Assembly: GCA_029779845.1 (NCBI GenBank)
Contig: JAKOZT010000065.1
Location: 16,432 to 80,431, forward strand
From: Pseudomonadota bacterium
GTDB taxonomy: Bacteria > Pseudomonadota > Gammaproteobacteria > Burkholderiales > Burkholderiaceae_C
Length of the DNA stretch: 64,000 nucleotides
Direction: 5' to 3'
Under the pieces are notes generated by a model. The model saw only the letters and a program-made list of their open reading frames with translations. It was not told the origin of the DNA and did not search any database. The translations under genes were made by a program, and so were the position numbers. This document shows positions 56,414 to 64,000 of this stretch, piece after piece. Every line of letters begins with the position of its first letter. The first letter of the stretch is position 1.

Positions 56414-57733
56414 ATGGACGTTGCCCTTCTGATCTTCCTGATCCTGCTCAACGGCCTGTTCGCCATGTCCGAGATGGCGCTGACCGCCGCCCGCAAGGCG
56501 CGGCTGCAGGTGATGGTGGAGTCCGGCGATGCCGGCGCGCGCCACGCGATGGAGCTGCACGAGCACCCGACCAAGTTCCTCTCGGTGGTGCAGATCGGCA
56601 TCACCTCGATCGGCGTGCTCAACGGCATCGTCGGCGACGCCGCCTTCTCCGCGCCCTTCGCCGCCTGGCTGCACGAGACCTTCCCGATCCACGACCGCGC
56701 CGCCGAGATCACTGCCACCGCGATGGTGGTGGTGGTGATCACCTTCCTGACCATCATCTTCGGCGAACTGGTGCCCAAGCGCCTCGGCCAGATGTACCCC
56801 GAGGCGGTGGCGCGCCTGGTGGCGCGGCCGATGGAGTGGCTGTCGATCGCGGCGCGGCCTTTCGTCAAGCTGCTGTCGTTCTGCACCGAGGGCACGCTGC
56901 GCCTGCTGGGCATCCACGCGGTGCCGGACCGTTCCGTCACCGAAGAGGAGATCGCCGCCAGCCTGGTCGAAGGCGTGGACGCCGGCGTGATCGAGGCGCA
57001 GGAGCACCAGATGGTGCGCAACGTGTTCCGCCTCGACGACCGCCAGGTGGGCTCGATGATGATCCCGCGCGCCGAGATCGTCTGGATCGACGTGAGCGCG
57101 ACGCGCGAGGAACTGCTCGCGGTGCTGGCGCAGGAGGGCCACACGCGCTACCCGGTGTGCCGCGGCGGGCTGGACGACGTGATCGGCGTGGTCAGCTCGC
57201 ACAAGCTGCTGCGCCAGGCGATGGAAGGGCATGAGCTGTCGCTGGCCGACAGCTCGGAGGCGCCGGTGTTCGTGCCCGAGACGCTCTCCGGCATGGAGCT
57301 GCTGGAGCACTTCAAGGCCTCGTCGACGCAGCTCGTCTTCGTGGTCGACGAGTACGGCGCGGTGCAGGGCATGATCACCGTGCTCGACGTGCTGGAGGCG
57401 ATCACCGGCGAGTTCACCACCGCCGCGCCCGAGGACGCCTGGGCGGTGCGGCGCGACGACGGCAGCTGGCTGCTGGACGGCCTGATCCCGGTGCCCGAGC
57501 TGAAGGACCGGCTCGAGCTGAAGGAGCTGCCGGAGGAAGACCGCGGCCGCTACAACACGCTGGCCGGCATGATCATGCTGCTGCTCGGCCGCCTGCCGCG
57601 CACCGCCGACAGCGTCGAGTGGGAGGGCTATCGCTTCGAGGTGGTCGACATGGACGGCAAGCGCGTCGACAGGGTGCTGGTCAGCGCGCTGCCGCCGCGC
57701 GCCGAGGAGGAGGGCGAGCATGGATCGCAGTGA
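56414..57733 (+). CDS. CNNM/CorC-type transporter (hemolysin C family)
   Basis: The 439-residue inner-membrane protein has a DUF21/CNNM domain with about four spans (ALLIFLILLNGLFAMSEMALTAARKARL, QIGITSIGVLNGIVG). A CBS pair follows (PRAEIVWIDVSATREELLAVL, VFVPETLSGMELLEHF), then a C-terminal CorC_HlyC domain (YRFEVVDMDGKRVDRVLV). The family moves or regulates magnesium and cobalt; 'hemolysin' is historical. Its last 14 nt overlap the next gene. Confidence 0.93.
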   Translation: MDVALLIFLILLNGLFAMSEMALTAARKARLQVMVESGDAGARHAMELHEHPTKFLSVVQIGITSIGVLNGIVGDAAFSAPFAAWLHETFPIHDRAAEITATAMVVVVITFLTIIFGELVPKRLGQMYPEAVARLVARPMEWLSIAARPFVKLLSFCTEGTLRLLGIHAVPDRSVTEEEIAASLVEGVDAGVIEAQEHQMVRNVFRLDDRQVGSMMIPRAEIVWIDVSATREELLAVLAQEGHTRYPVCRGGLDDVIGVVSSHKLLRQAMEGHELSLADSSEAPVFVPETLSGMELLEHFKASSTQLVFVVDEYGAVQGMITVLDVLEAITGEFTTAAPEDAWAVRRDDGSWLLDGLIPVPELKDRLELKELPEEDRGRYNTLAGMIMLLLGRLPRTADSVEWEGYRFEVVDMDGKRVDRVLVSALPPRAEEEGEHGSQ

Positions 57734-58925
57734 CGACTTCGAGCGCGGCGTGAGGAATCGCCGCGCGGTGCTGGGCGACGAATGGGTCGACCAGTCGCTG
57801 GCCGGCACGACGCAGTTCAACGCCGACTTCCAGGACCTGGTGACGCGCCACGCCTGGCTCGACATCTGGGGCCGCCCGGGGCTGGACGTGACGACGCGCC
57901 GCCTGCTCGTGCTCGGCATGACGATGGCCGCGGCACGCTGGGAGGAATTCGAGCTGCACTGCAAGGCGACGGTGCGCGCCGGCGTGCCGCTGGAGAAGAT
58001 CCGCGAGACGCTGATGCAGGGCGCGATCTACTGCGGCGTGCCGGCCGCCAACACCGCCTTCAAGATCACGACGAAGATCCTGCGCGACGAAGGCCGGCTG
58101 CCGCCGCCCGCGCCGCTGACGCCCGGCGCGCGCGTGGCCACGCACCACACCTTCAGCGCGCAGCAGCTGCGCGTGGCGCTGCAGGGCCAGGGCGCGCCGG
58201 TGGTGCTGGCGCATGCGCTGGGCGCCGACCTGCACCTGTGGGACGAGCTCGCCGCGACGCTCGCCGCCGCCGGCCACGAGGTGCTGCGCTACGACCAGCG
58301 CGGCCACGGCGGCTCGGCCGCGCCGGCCGGGCCTTGCTCGATGGATGAGCTGACCGGCGACGCCGCGCGGCTGATCCGCGAATGGGGCCGCGGCCCGGTG
58401 CTGTTCGTCGGCATCTCGATGGGCGGCATGGTCGCGCAGGGGCTGGCGGTGCAGCACCCCGAGCTGCTGCGCGGCGCGGTGATCGCGCACAGCAGCGCGC
58501 GCTACCCCGAGGAGGCGCGCGCGGCGTGGGCGCAGCGCATCGCGCTGATCGAACGCGAGGGCCTGGCGGCGATCGCCGAGGCGACGATGGAGCGCTGGTT
58601 CACGCCCGCCTTCCGCGCCGTGCGGCCCGAGGTGGTGGAACGCACCCGGCAGACGCTGCTGCGCGGCGACCCCGCCGGCTACGTCGCCTGCGCGCAGGCC
58701 GTGGCCTCGGTCGACTGGCTCGACCGCCTCGCCGAAGTGAAGACACCGGCGCTGGTGATCGCCGGCGCGCACGATGCCGGCGCGCCGTCGGCGATGTCGG
58801 AGGCGATCGCCTCGCGCATCGCCGGCGCGAAACTGCTCACCATCGCCTCGGCGCACATCGGCGTGCTGGAACAGCCGCAGGCCTTCGCGCAGGCGGTGCG
58901 CGAGTTCAGCGACTCGCTCCCATGA
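57720..58925 (+). CDS. Fused 4-carboxymuconolactone decarboxylase :: 3-oxoadipate enol-lactonase
   Basis: The 401-residue fusion has an N-terminal CMD domain of about 125 residues (WEEFELHCKATVRAGVPLEKIRETLMQGAIYCGVPAAN). An alpha/beta-hydrolase enol-lactonase follows (GISMGGMVAQGLA nucleophile, the GAHDAGAPSAMSE aspartate and SAHIGVLEQP histidine). Both act consecutively in protocatechuate breakdown. The domain order is the reverse of actinobacterial PcaL as I recall it. No other pca gene is near. Its stop overlaps the DUF502 start by ATGA. Confidence 0.9.
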   Translation: MDRSDDFERGVRNRRAVLGDEWVDQSLAGTTQFNADFQDLVTRHAWLDIWGRPGLDVTTRRLLVLGMTMAAARWEEFELHCKATVRAGVPLEKIRETLMQGAIYCGVPAANTAFKITTKILRDEGRLPPPAPLTPGARVATHHTFSAQQLRVALQGQGAPVVLAHALGADLHLWDELAATLAAAGHEVLRYDQRGHGGSAAPAGPCSMDELTGDAARLIREWGRGPVLFVGISMGGMVAQGLAVQHPELLRGAVIAHSSARYPEEARAAWAQRIALIEREGLAAIAEATMERWFTPAFRAVRPEVVERTRQTLLRGDPAGYVACAQAVASVDWLDRLAEVKTPALVIAGAHDAGAPSAMSEAIASRIAGAKLLTIASAHIGVLEQPQAFAQAVREFSDSLP

Positions 58926-59569
58926 CGCGCGGCACGCGCCACCTGCTCAACGTCTTCCTCACCGGCTTGCTGGCCGCGCTGCCGCTGGCGGCGACGGTGC
59001 TGATCTTCGTCTGGGGCGCGCGGCTGGTGGTCGAGTACGTCGGGCCGAAGAGCCTGGTCGGCGGTTTGCTGCTGCGCATCGGACTGGGCATCGGCGCCTC
59101 GGAGGTCGTCGCCTATGCGATCGGCGTGCTGGTGGTGCTGCTGGCGATCTTCCTGCTCGGCCTGCTGGTGCAGATGCGCCTGCACGGCGTGCTGGAGGCG
59201 CTCACCGAAGGCATCGTGCAGCGCATTCCGCTGGTGCGCAGCGTCTACGACCTGATCAAGAAGTTCGTCGACCTGTTCGGCCAGCGCGACGATGCGCCGC
59301 TGAAGTCGATGAGCCCGGTGTGGCTGCATTTCGGCGGCGTCGGCGGCGCGGCGGTGCTCGGCTTGCTGTCGACGCCCGAGCCGGTGCGCGTCGGCGAGGT
59401 CGACTACCTCGCCGTGCTGGTGCCCACCGCGCCGGTGCCGGTGGGCGGCGGGCTGATCTACGTGCCGGCGGCCTGGGTGCTGCCGGCGGAAGTGGGCGTC
59501 GAGGGCTTGACCAGCATCTACGTCTCGATGGGCATCACCTCGGCGCAGCATCTGGGCACGAAGCGGTGA
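58922..59569 (+). CDS. DUF502 inner-membrane protein
   Basis: The 215-residue protein has two N-terminal spans (LLNVFLTGLLAALPLAATVLIF and VVAYAIGVLVVLLAIFLLGLLVQ). A soluble C-terminal part (IPLVRSVYDLIKKFVDLFG, VPVGGGLIYVPAAWVLPAE, MGITSAQH) is typical of DUF502. The function is unknown. It is translationally coupled to the upstream fusion gene. Confidence 0.9.
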   Translation: MTRGTRHLLNVFLTGLLAALPLAATVLIFVWGARLVVEYVGPKSLVGGLLLRIGLGIGASEVVAYAIGVLVVLLAIFLLGLLVQMRLHGVLEALTEGIVQRIPLVRSVYDLIKKFVDLFGQRDDAPLKSMSPVWLHFGGVGGAAVLGLLSTPEPVRVGEVDYLAVLVPTAPVPVGGGLIYVPAAWVLPAEVGVEGLTSIYVSMGITSAQHLGTKR

Positions 59570-59612
59570 CGCAGGTCACTCAAGGCGGGGCCCGGATGGC
59601 CGATAGTGCTCC

Positions 59613-61622
59613 ATGGCCTCCCGCCTCGCCGACGCGCTCGGATCCATCAAGCTGCGGCTGACGCTCGCGGGCATCGCCGCGCTGGCGGCGGGCATCACGC
59701 TGTCGACGGTGCTGCTGGTCGGCAAGGCCGAGCGCGACCTGCTGGGGCGCCAGCGCGAGCAGCAGCTCGAGGAGGTGGTGCGCATCGCGCGCGGTTTGAC
59801 CTCGCGCGTGCTCGACCGCCAGGAGGCGTTGCGCCTGAGCGCGGGGCAGCTCGACGCCGCGCTGCTGCACGACGACGCGCGCCTGCGCAATTTCCTGGAG
59901 AACAAGCCGCTGCTGCGCAGCCAGTTCGCCAACGTCTTCATCGTGCTGCCCGACGGCCGCATGATCGCCTACGCCGATGCCGCCGGCGTGCGCAGCCCGC
60001 AGGTCAGCCTGGCCGATCGCGACTACTTCCGCCGCACGCTGGCCGAGCGCCGGCCCATCGTCTCCGAGCCGGTGTCCGGGCGGGTGTCGGACGAGCCGGT
60101 GGTGCTGTTCACGCAGCCGCTGATCGACGCCGACGGCGCGCTGTTCGGCGTGCTCGGCGGCGCGCTGCGCCTGGCCGGCCGCGACCTGCTCGGCGACGCC
60201 AGCCGCGACCGTCCCGAAGGCAATGCCGGGCTGGAGGTCATCACCGACGCGCAGGGCCGATTGCTCACCCATCCGCTGCGGCGCCAGCTGCTGCAGCCGC
60301 TGAGCAGCGAGGCGTGGCTGGCCGACGCCTTCGCCGAGTGGCTGCGCATCGGCGCGCCGGCGGAGCCCAGCGGGCTGCTGCTGCGGCAGGACGGCCAGGT
60401 CGTCACGCTGGCCGGCGTGCCCGGCCCCGACTGGGTGGTGTGGCGCAGCGTGCCCGAGGCCGCGCTGCTCGAGCCGCTGCACCGCGCGCGCCGCGAGGCG
60501 CGGCTGTGGGCTGTCGGGCTGGTGGCGGCGTTTTCGTTCGCGCTGCTGTTCATGCTGTGGCGGCTGCTGCGCCCGCTCAAGCAGCTCGAGCTGCGCGCCC
60601 AGCACCTGTTCGACGGCAGCCAGGCCCTGCACGAAGGCTGGCCCGAGGCCGGCGGCGAGATCGGCCGCCTCGCGCGCGTGCTGCACCACGTGGCGGCCGA
60701 GCGCGCCCAGCTCGAATCCTTCAACGGCCAGGTGATGCGCCGGCTGTCGTCGGTGATGGCGGCCGCGCCGGTGGGTATCTGCTTCACGCGCGACAAGCGC
60801 TTCGAGCTGGTCAGCGCCGAGTTCTGCCGCCTGTTCGGGCGCGACGAGGCCGACATGCTGGGCCAGCCGGTCAACACCATCTACGCCTCCAACGAGGACT
60901 ACCAGGCGCTCGGCGCGCAGGCGCTGGCGGCGTTTCGCGAGCACAAGCCCTATGCCGGCGAGTGGCAGATGCTGCGCGCCGACGGCACGCGCTTCTGGGG
61001 CCAGCTGCGCGGCCGCCCGGTGGCCGACGGCGACCCCTCGGCCGGCACGATCTGGAGCGTGGCCGACATCACCGACCAGGTGGCGGCGCGCGAGCAGCTC
61101 GAATGGTCGGCCACGCACGACGCGCTCACCGGGCTGGCGAACCGCAAGCTGTTCGCGCAGCGCCTGGCGCGCGTGGTCGAGGCGCTGCCGCGCTCGCTGC
61201 CGGCGGTGGTGGTGATGATCGACCTCGACCGCTTCAAGCCGATCAACGACTGCGCCGGCCACGCCGCCGGCGACGCGATGCTCAAGGCGGTGGCTGTCGC
61301 GATCGCCTCGCGCGTGCGCGCCTCCGACCTGGTCGCGCGCCTGGGCGGCGACGAGTTCGCCCTGCTGCTCGAGCGCTGCCCGCACGACACCGCGCTGCGC
61401 ATCGCCGAGAACGTGCGCAAGGCGATCGGCGCGATCGCGCTGGGCTGGGAGGGTCGGACGCTGCAGGTCGGCGCCAGCCTCGGCGTGGCGCCGCTCAGCG
61501 AGGAAGTGAGCGGCGTCGACGACTGGCTCGCCGCGGCGGACGCCGCCTGCTACGCCGCCAAGGCGGCCGGCCGCGACGCGGTGCGCGTGGCGCGCGCGCC
61601 GCTGCTGCGCGCGGTGAGCTGA
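59613..61622 (+). CDS. Diguanylate cyclase with Cache and PAS sensor domains
   Basis: The 669-residue membrane enzyme has a first span near residue 20-40 and a periplasmic dCache-like sensor (LLHDDARLRNFLENKPLLRSQF, DRDYFRRTLAERRPIVSEPV). A second span lies at about 300-320. A HAMP-like linker, a PAS domain (MAAAPVGICFTRDKRFELV), and a GGDEF domain with intact GGDEF at 578-582 follow. RASD 5 residues before the motif forms the inhibitory I-site. It should make c-di-GMP in response to an unknown external ligand. Confidence 0.93.
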   Translation: MASRLADALGSIKLRLTLAGIAALAAGITLSTVLLVGKAERDLLGRQREQQLEEVVRIARGLTSRVLDRQEALRLSAGQLDAALLHDDARLRNFLENKPLLRSQFANVFIVLPDGRMIAYADAAGVRSPQVSLADRDYFRRTLAERRPIVSEPVSGRVSDEPVVLFTQPLIDADGALFGVLGGALRLAGRDLLGDASRDRPEGNAGLEVITDAQGRLLTHPLRRQLLQPLSSEAWLADAFAEWLRIGAPAEPSGLLLRQDGQVVTLAGVPGPDWVVWRSVPEAALLEPLHRARREARLWAVGLVAAFSFALLFMLWRLLRPLKQLELRAQHLFDGSQALHEGWPEAGGEIGRLARVLHHVAAERAQLESFNGQVMRRLSSVMAAAPVGICFTRDKRFELVSAEFCRLFGRDEADMLGQPVNTIYASNEDYQALGAQALAAFREHKPYAGEWQMLRADGTRFWGQLRGRPVADGDPSAGTIWSVADITDQVAAREQLEWSATHDALTGLANRKLFAQRLARVVEALPRSLPAVVVMIDLDRFKPINDCAGHAAGDAMLKAVAVAIASRVRASDLVARLGGDEFALLLERCPHDTALRIAENVRKAIGAIALGWEGRTLQVGASLGVAPLSEEVSGVDDWLAAADAACYAAKAAGRDAVRVARAPLLRAVS

Positions 61623-61629
61623 CTGCGCT

Positions 61630-63930
61630 TCAAGCGCGCAAGCGATCCCCCGCGTCCGCCACCGCCAGCGCCGTCATGTTGACGATGCGGCGCACCGTCG
61701 CCACCGGGTTGAGGATGTGCACCGGGGCCTTCGCGCCGAGCAGGATGGGCCCGACCGTCACGCCCTTGCCGCCGGTCATCTTCAGCACGTTGAAGAGGAT
61801 GTTGGCGGCGTCGAGATTGGGCAGGATCAGCACGTTGGCCGCGCCGCCGAGCGTGGCGTCGGGCACCAGCGCGTTGCGCAGCTCCTCGCTGAACACCGCG
61901 TCGCCCTGCAGTTCGCCGTCGGCCGGGATGTCGGGGTGGCGCTGCACGAACAGGTCGCGCGCGGCGCGCATCTTCAGCGCCGAGGGCCGCTGGCTGCTGC
62001 CGTACATCGAGTGCGACACGAAGGCCAGCTTGGGCGGGACGCCGAAGCGGCGCAGCTCCTCCACCGCCATCGCGGCGATGTCGGCGAGCTGCTCGGCGCT
62101 CGGGTCGTCGTTGACGAAGGTGTCGGCGATGAAGAGCGTGTGCTTGTCGAGCATCAGCGCGTTCATCGTCGCCCAGCAGCGTGCGCCCGGCGCCGCGCCG
62201 ATCACGTCCTTCACGTTGGCGAAGTGCGCGTCGAAGCGGCCCACCAGGCCGCACAGCATCGCGTCGGCGTCGCCGAGGTGGATCATCAGCGCGCCGATGG
62301 TGGTGTTGGAGCGCCGCACCGCCGCCTTGGCCATGTCGGGCGTCACGCCGTTGCGCGCGTTCAGGCGGTGGTAGGTCTCCCAGTACTGGCGGAAGCGTGC
62401 GTCGTCCTCGGGGTTGACCACCTCCACGTCGCGCCCCGGCACGAGGCGCAGCCCGGCGCGCTCGATGCGCGCGGCGATCACCGCCGGGCGGCCGATCAGG
62501 ATGGGCTTGACCAGCTTCTCGTCGAGCGCGGCCTGCACCGCGCGCAGCACGCGCTCGTCCTCGCCTTCGGCATACGCCACCCGCTTGGGCGCCGCGCGCG
62601 CCGCCGCGAACACCGGGCGCATGAACATGCCGGTGTGGGTGACGAAGCGCGTCAGCGACTGGCGGTAGGCCTCCAGGTCGGCGATCGGCCGTGTCGCCAC
62701 GCCCGAATCGGCGGCCGCCTTCGCCACCGCCGGCGCGATGCGCAGGATCAGCCGCGTGTCGAAGGGCGTCGGGATGATGTAGTCGGGCCCGAAGCGCAGC
62801 TCGCGCCCCGAATACGCCGAGGCCACCTCGTCGCTGATCTCGGCCTTGGCCAAGGCGGCGATCTCGCGCACGCAGGCGACCTTCATCGCCTCGGTGATGG
62901 TGGTGGCGCCGCTGTCCAGCGCGCCGCGGAAGATGTAGGGGAAGCACAGGACGTTGTTGACCTGGTTCGCATAGTCCGAGCGGCCGGTGGCGATGATGCA
63001 GTCGGGCCGCGCCGCGCGCGCCAGCTCGGGGCGGATCTCCGGCTCGGGGTTGGCCAGCGCGAGGATGATCGGCCGGTCGGCCATCGTCTTGACCATCTCC
63101 GGCGTGATCGCGCCGGCCGCCGAGCAGCCCAGCACCACGTCGGCGCCGGCCATCACGTCGGCCAGCGTGCGCGCGGCGGTCTTCTGCTGGTAGCGCTTTT
63201 TCGACTCGTCGAGCCGGTCTTCGCGGCGGTCGTGGATCACGCCGCGCGAATCGCAGACGAAGATGTTCTCGCGCTTTACGCCCAGGGCCACCAGCAGGTC
63301 GAGGCAGGCGATCGCCGCCGCGCCGGCGCCCGAGACGGCGAGCTTGATCGCGTCGATGCGCTTGCCCACCAGTTCCAGCCCGTTGATCACCGCGGCTGCC
63401 GAGATGATCGCGGTGCCGTGCTGGTCGTCGTGGAAGACCGGGATCTTCATGCGCTCGCGCAGCTTCTTCTCGACGTGGAAGCACTCGGGCGCCTTGATGT
63501 CCTCGAGGTTGACGCCGCCCAGCGTGGGCTCGAGCGCGGCGATGATCTCGACGAGCTTGTCGGGATCCTTCTCGGCGAGCTCGATGTCGAACACGTCGAT
63601 GCCGGCGAACTTCTGGAACAGGCAGCCCTTGCCCTCCATCACCGGCTTGCCGGCCAGCGGGCCGATGTCGCCCAGGCCCAGCACCGCGGTGCCGTTGGTG
63701 ATCACGCCCACCAGGTTGGCGCGCGAGGTGTATTCAGCGGCCAGCGCCGGCTCCTGCTCGATCGCCAGGCAGGCGTAGGCGACGCCTGGCGAATAGGCCA
63801 ACGACAGGTCGCGCTGGTTGGACAGCGGCTTGGTCGGCGTGATCGAGATCTTGCCGCGCCGCGGTGCGCGGTGGTATTCGAGGGCGGCGTCGCGCAGCGC
63901 TTCTTCGGCGGCAGTCAGCGGGGCATTCAT
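61630..63930 (-). CDS. maeB: NADP-dependent malic enzyme MaeB
   Basis: The 766-residue enzyme has an N-terminal malic domain ([25 protein letters not shown]), a Rossmann domain ([15 protein letters not shown]) and a C-terminal phosphotransacetylase-like domain ([53 protein letters not shown]). That layout is typical of the large MaeB form. It decarboxylates malate to pyruvate and NADPH. AAGGAG is 6 nt before the ATG. It converges on the cyclase gene with only 7 nt between them. Confidence 0.95.
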   Translation of the reverse strand: MNAPLTAAEEALRDAALEYHRAPRRGKISITPTKPLSNQRDLSLAYSPGVAYACLAIEQEPALAAEYTSRANLVGVITNGTAVLGLGDIGPLAGKPVMEGKGCLFQKFAGIDVFDIELAEKDPDKLVEIIAALEPTLGGVNLEDIKAPECFHVEKKLRERMKIPVFHDDQHGTAIISAAAVINGLELVGKRIDAIKLAVSGAGAAAIACLDLLVALGVKRENIFVCDSRGVIHDRREDRLDESKKRYQQKTAARTLADVMAGADVVLGCSAAGAITPEMVKTMADRPIILALANPEPEIRPELARAARPDCIIATGRSDYANQVNNVLCFPYIFRGALDSGATTITEAMKVACVREIAALAKAEISDEVASAYSGRELRFGPDYIIPTPFDTRLILRIAPAVAKAAADSGVATRPIADLEAYRQSLTRFVTHTGMFMRPVFAAARAAPKRVAYAEGEDERVLRAVQAALDEKLVKPILIGRPAVIAARIERAGLRLVPGRDVEVVNPEDDARFRQYWETYHRLNARNGVTPDMAKAAVRRSNTTIGALMIHLGDADAMLCGLVGRFDAHFANVKDVIGAAPGARCWATMNALMLDKHTLFIADTFVNDDPSAEQLADIAAMAVEELRRFGVPPKLAFVSHSMYGSSQRPSALKMRAARDLFVQRHPDIPADGELQGDAVFSEELRNALVPDATLGGAANVLILPNLDAANILFNVLKMTGGKGVTVGPILLGAKAPVHILNPVATVRRIVNMTALAVADAGDRLRA

Positions 63931-64000
63931 CGGGGTCTCCTTGGCGTCGAACGGGACGCGAAGGTTACGCCGATTCAGCGCACCCGCATTGCGCCTTCTA

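Noticed and set aside
55541..57964. Possible N-terminal extension of ApaH
   Set aside because: The upstream part is antisense to the CorC-type gene; the ApaH fold starts exactly at MIYLIGDVQG.

Overview
The window is 64 kb of very GC-rich DNA with short intergenic gaps and many ATGA start/stop overlaps. Gene content points to the Burkholderiales (Betaproteobacteria), probably a Comamonadaceae or Rubrivivax/Leptothrix-like lineage. Supporting features are the typical trimeric porin, a PuuD-type urate oxidase, paired acyl-CoA dehydrogenases of about 597 residues, a DUF3079 protein, CcoG, a cold-shock/DUF1294 protein, and a GC-rich intergenic repeat of a kind I associate with this order. The lineage is inferred from protein character only. 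I see no rRNA, CRISPR array, transposase or phage module. One tRNA (Ser, anticodon UGA) is present.

Layout. 1-2.7 kb: the tail of a Dyp-type peroxidase, a stand-alone ureD, and a diheme cytochrome c peroxidase followed by a cysteine-free, Irr-like Fur-family regulator. 2.9-17.6 kb: a catabolic island with a five-gene branched-chain-type ABC importer, a quinone oxidoreductase, a DJ-1/PfpI protein, a phosphotransferase whose upstream SDR partner survives only as a C-terminal stub, a large MalT-type LuxR regulator, and a divergent acyl-CoA ligase/acyl-CoA dehydrogenase pair. The substrate is probably a carboxylic acid activated to its CoA ester, but it cannot be named.

17.6-26.7 kb: a compact urate-degradation divergon. 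Leftward: gntR-puuE-(uraD::allC fusion)-M20 hydrolase, all coupled by 4-nt overlaps. Rightward: uraH, puuD (membrane urate oxidase with cytochrome c tail), a porin and an NCS2 urate permease. Two perfect palindromes with a TGTATACA core lie in front of gntR/uraH and puuD and are the likely operators.

26.7-30.4 kb: an NsrR-like Rrf2 regulator, ccoG behind an NsrR-like 23-bp operator, DUF3079, a glycine-zipper lipoprotein and an HNH endonuclease. 30.5-39.5 kb: a TetR-led beta-oxidation operon (acyl-CoA dehydrogenase, DUF2147, FadN-type dehydrogenase/hydratase, thiolase, enoyl-CoA hydratase, SGNH hydrolase, SDR). 39.6-49.8 kb: mixed genes, including an ABC exporter, a TIR-TM-repeat protein divergent from a DUF808 membrane protein, DUF2726, and a transglutaminase/TPR lipoprotein. 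49.8-64 kb: oligopeptidase B, a signal-less BtuF-like protein, malQ, a dmeR/dmeF metal-efflux pair with its operator, tRNA-Ser, apaH, a CorC/HlyC-type protein, a carboxymuconolactone decarboxylase::enol-lactonase fusion, DUF502, a diguanylate cyclase and maeB.

Nothing here is clearly a wholly new system. The most unusual items are the operator-defined urate divergon with its fused enzyme and atypical M20 hydrolase, the TIR-TM-repeat protein, the Irr-like regulator beside a diheme peroxidase, the orphan ureD, and the metal-efflux operator that runs into the dmeF start codon.
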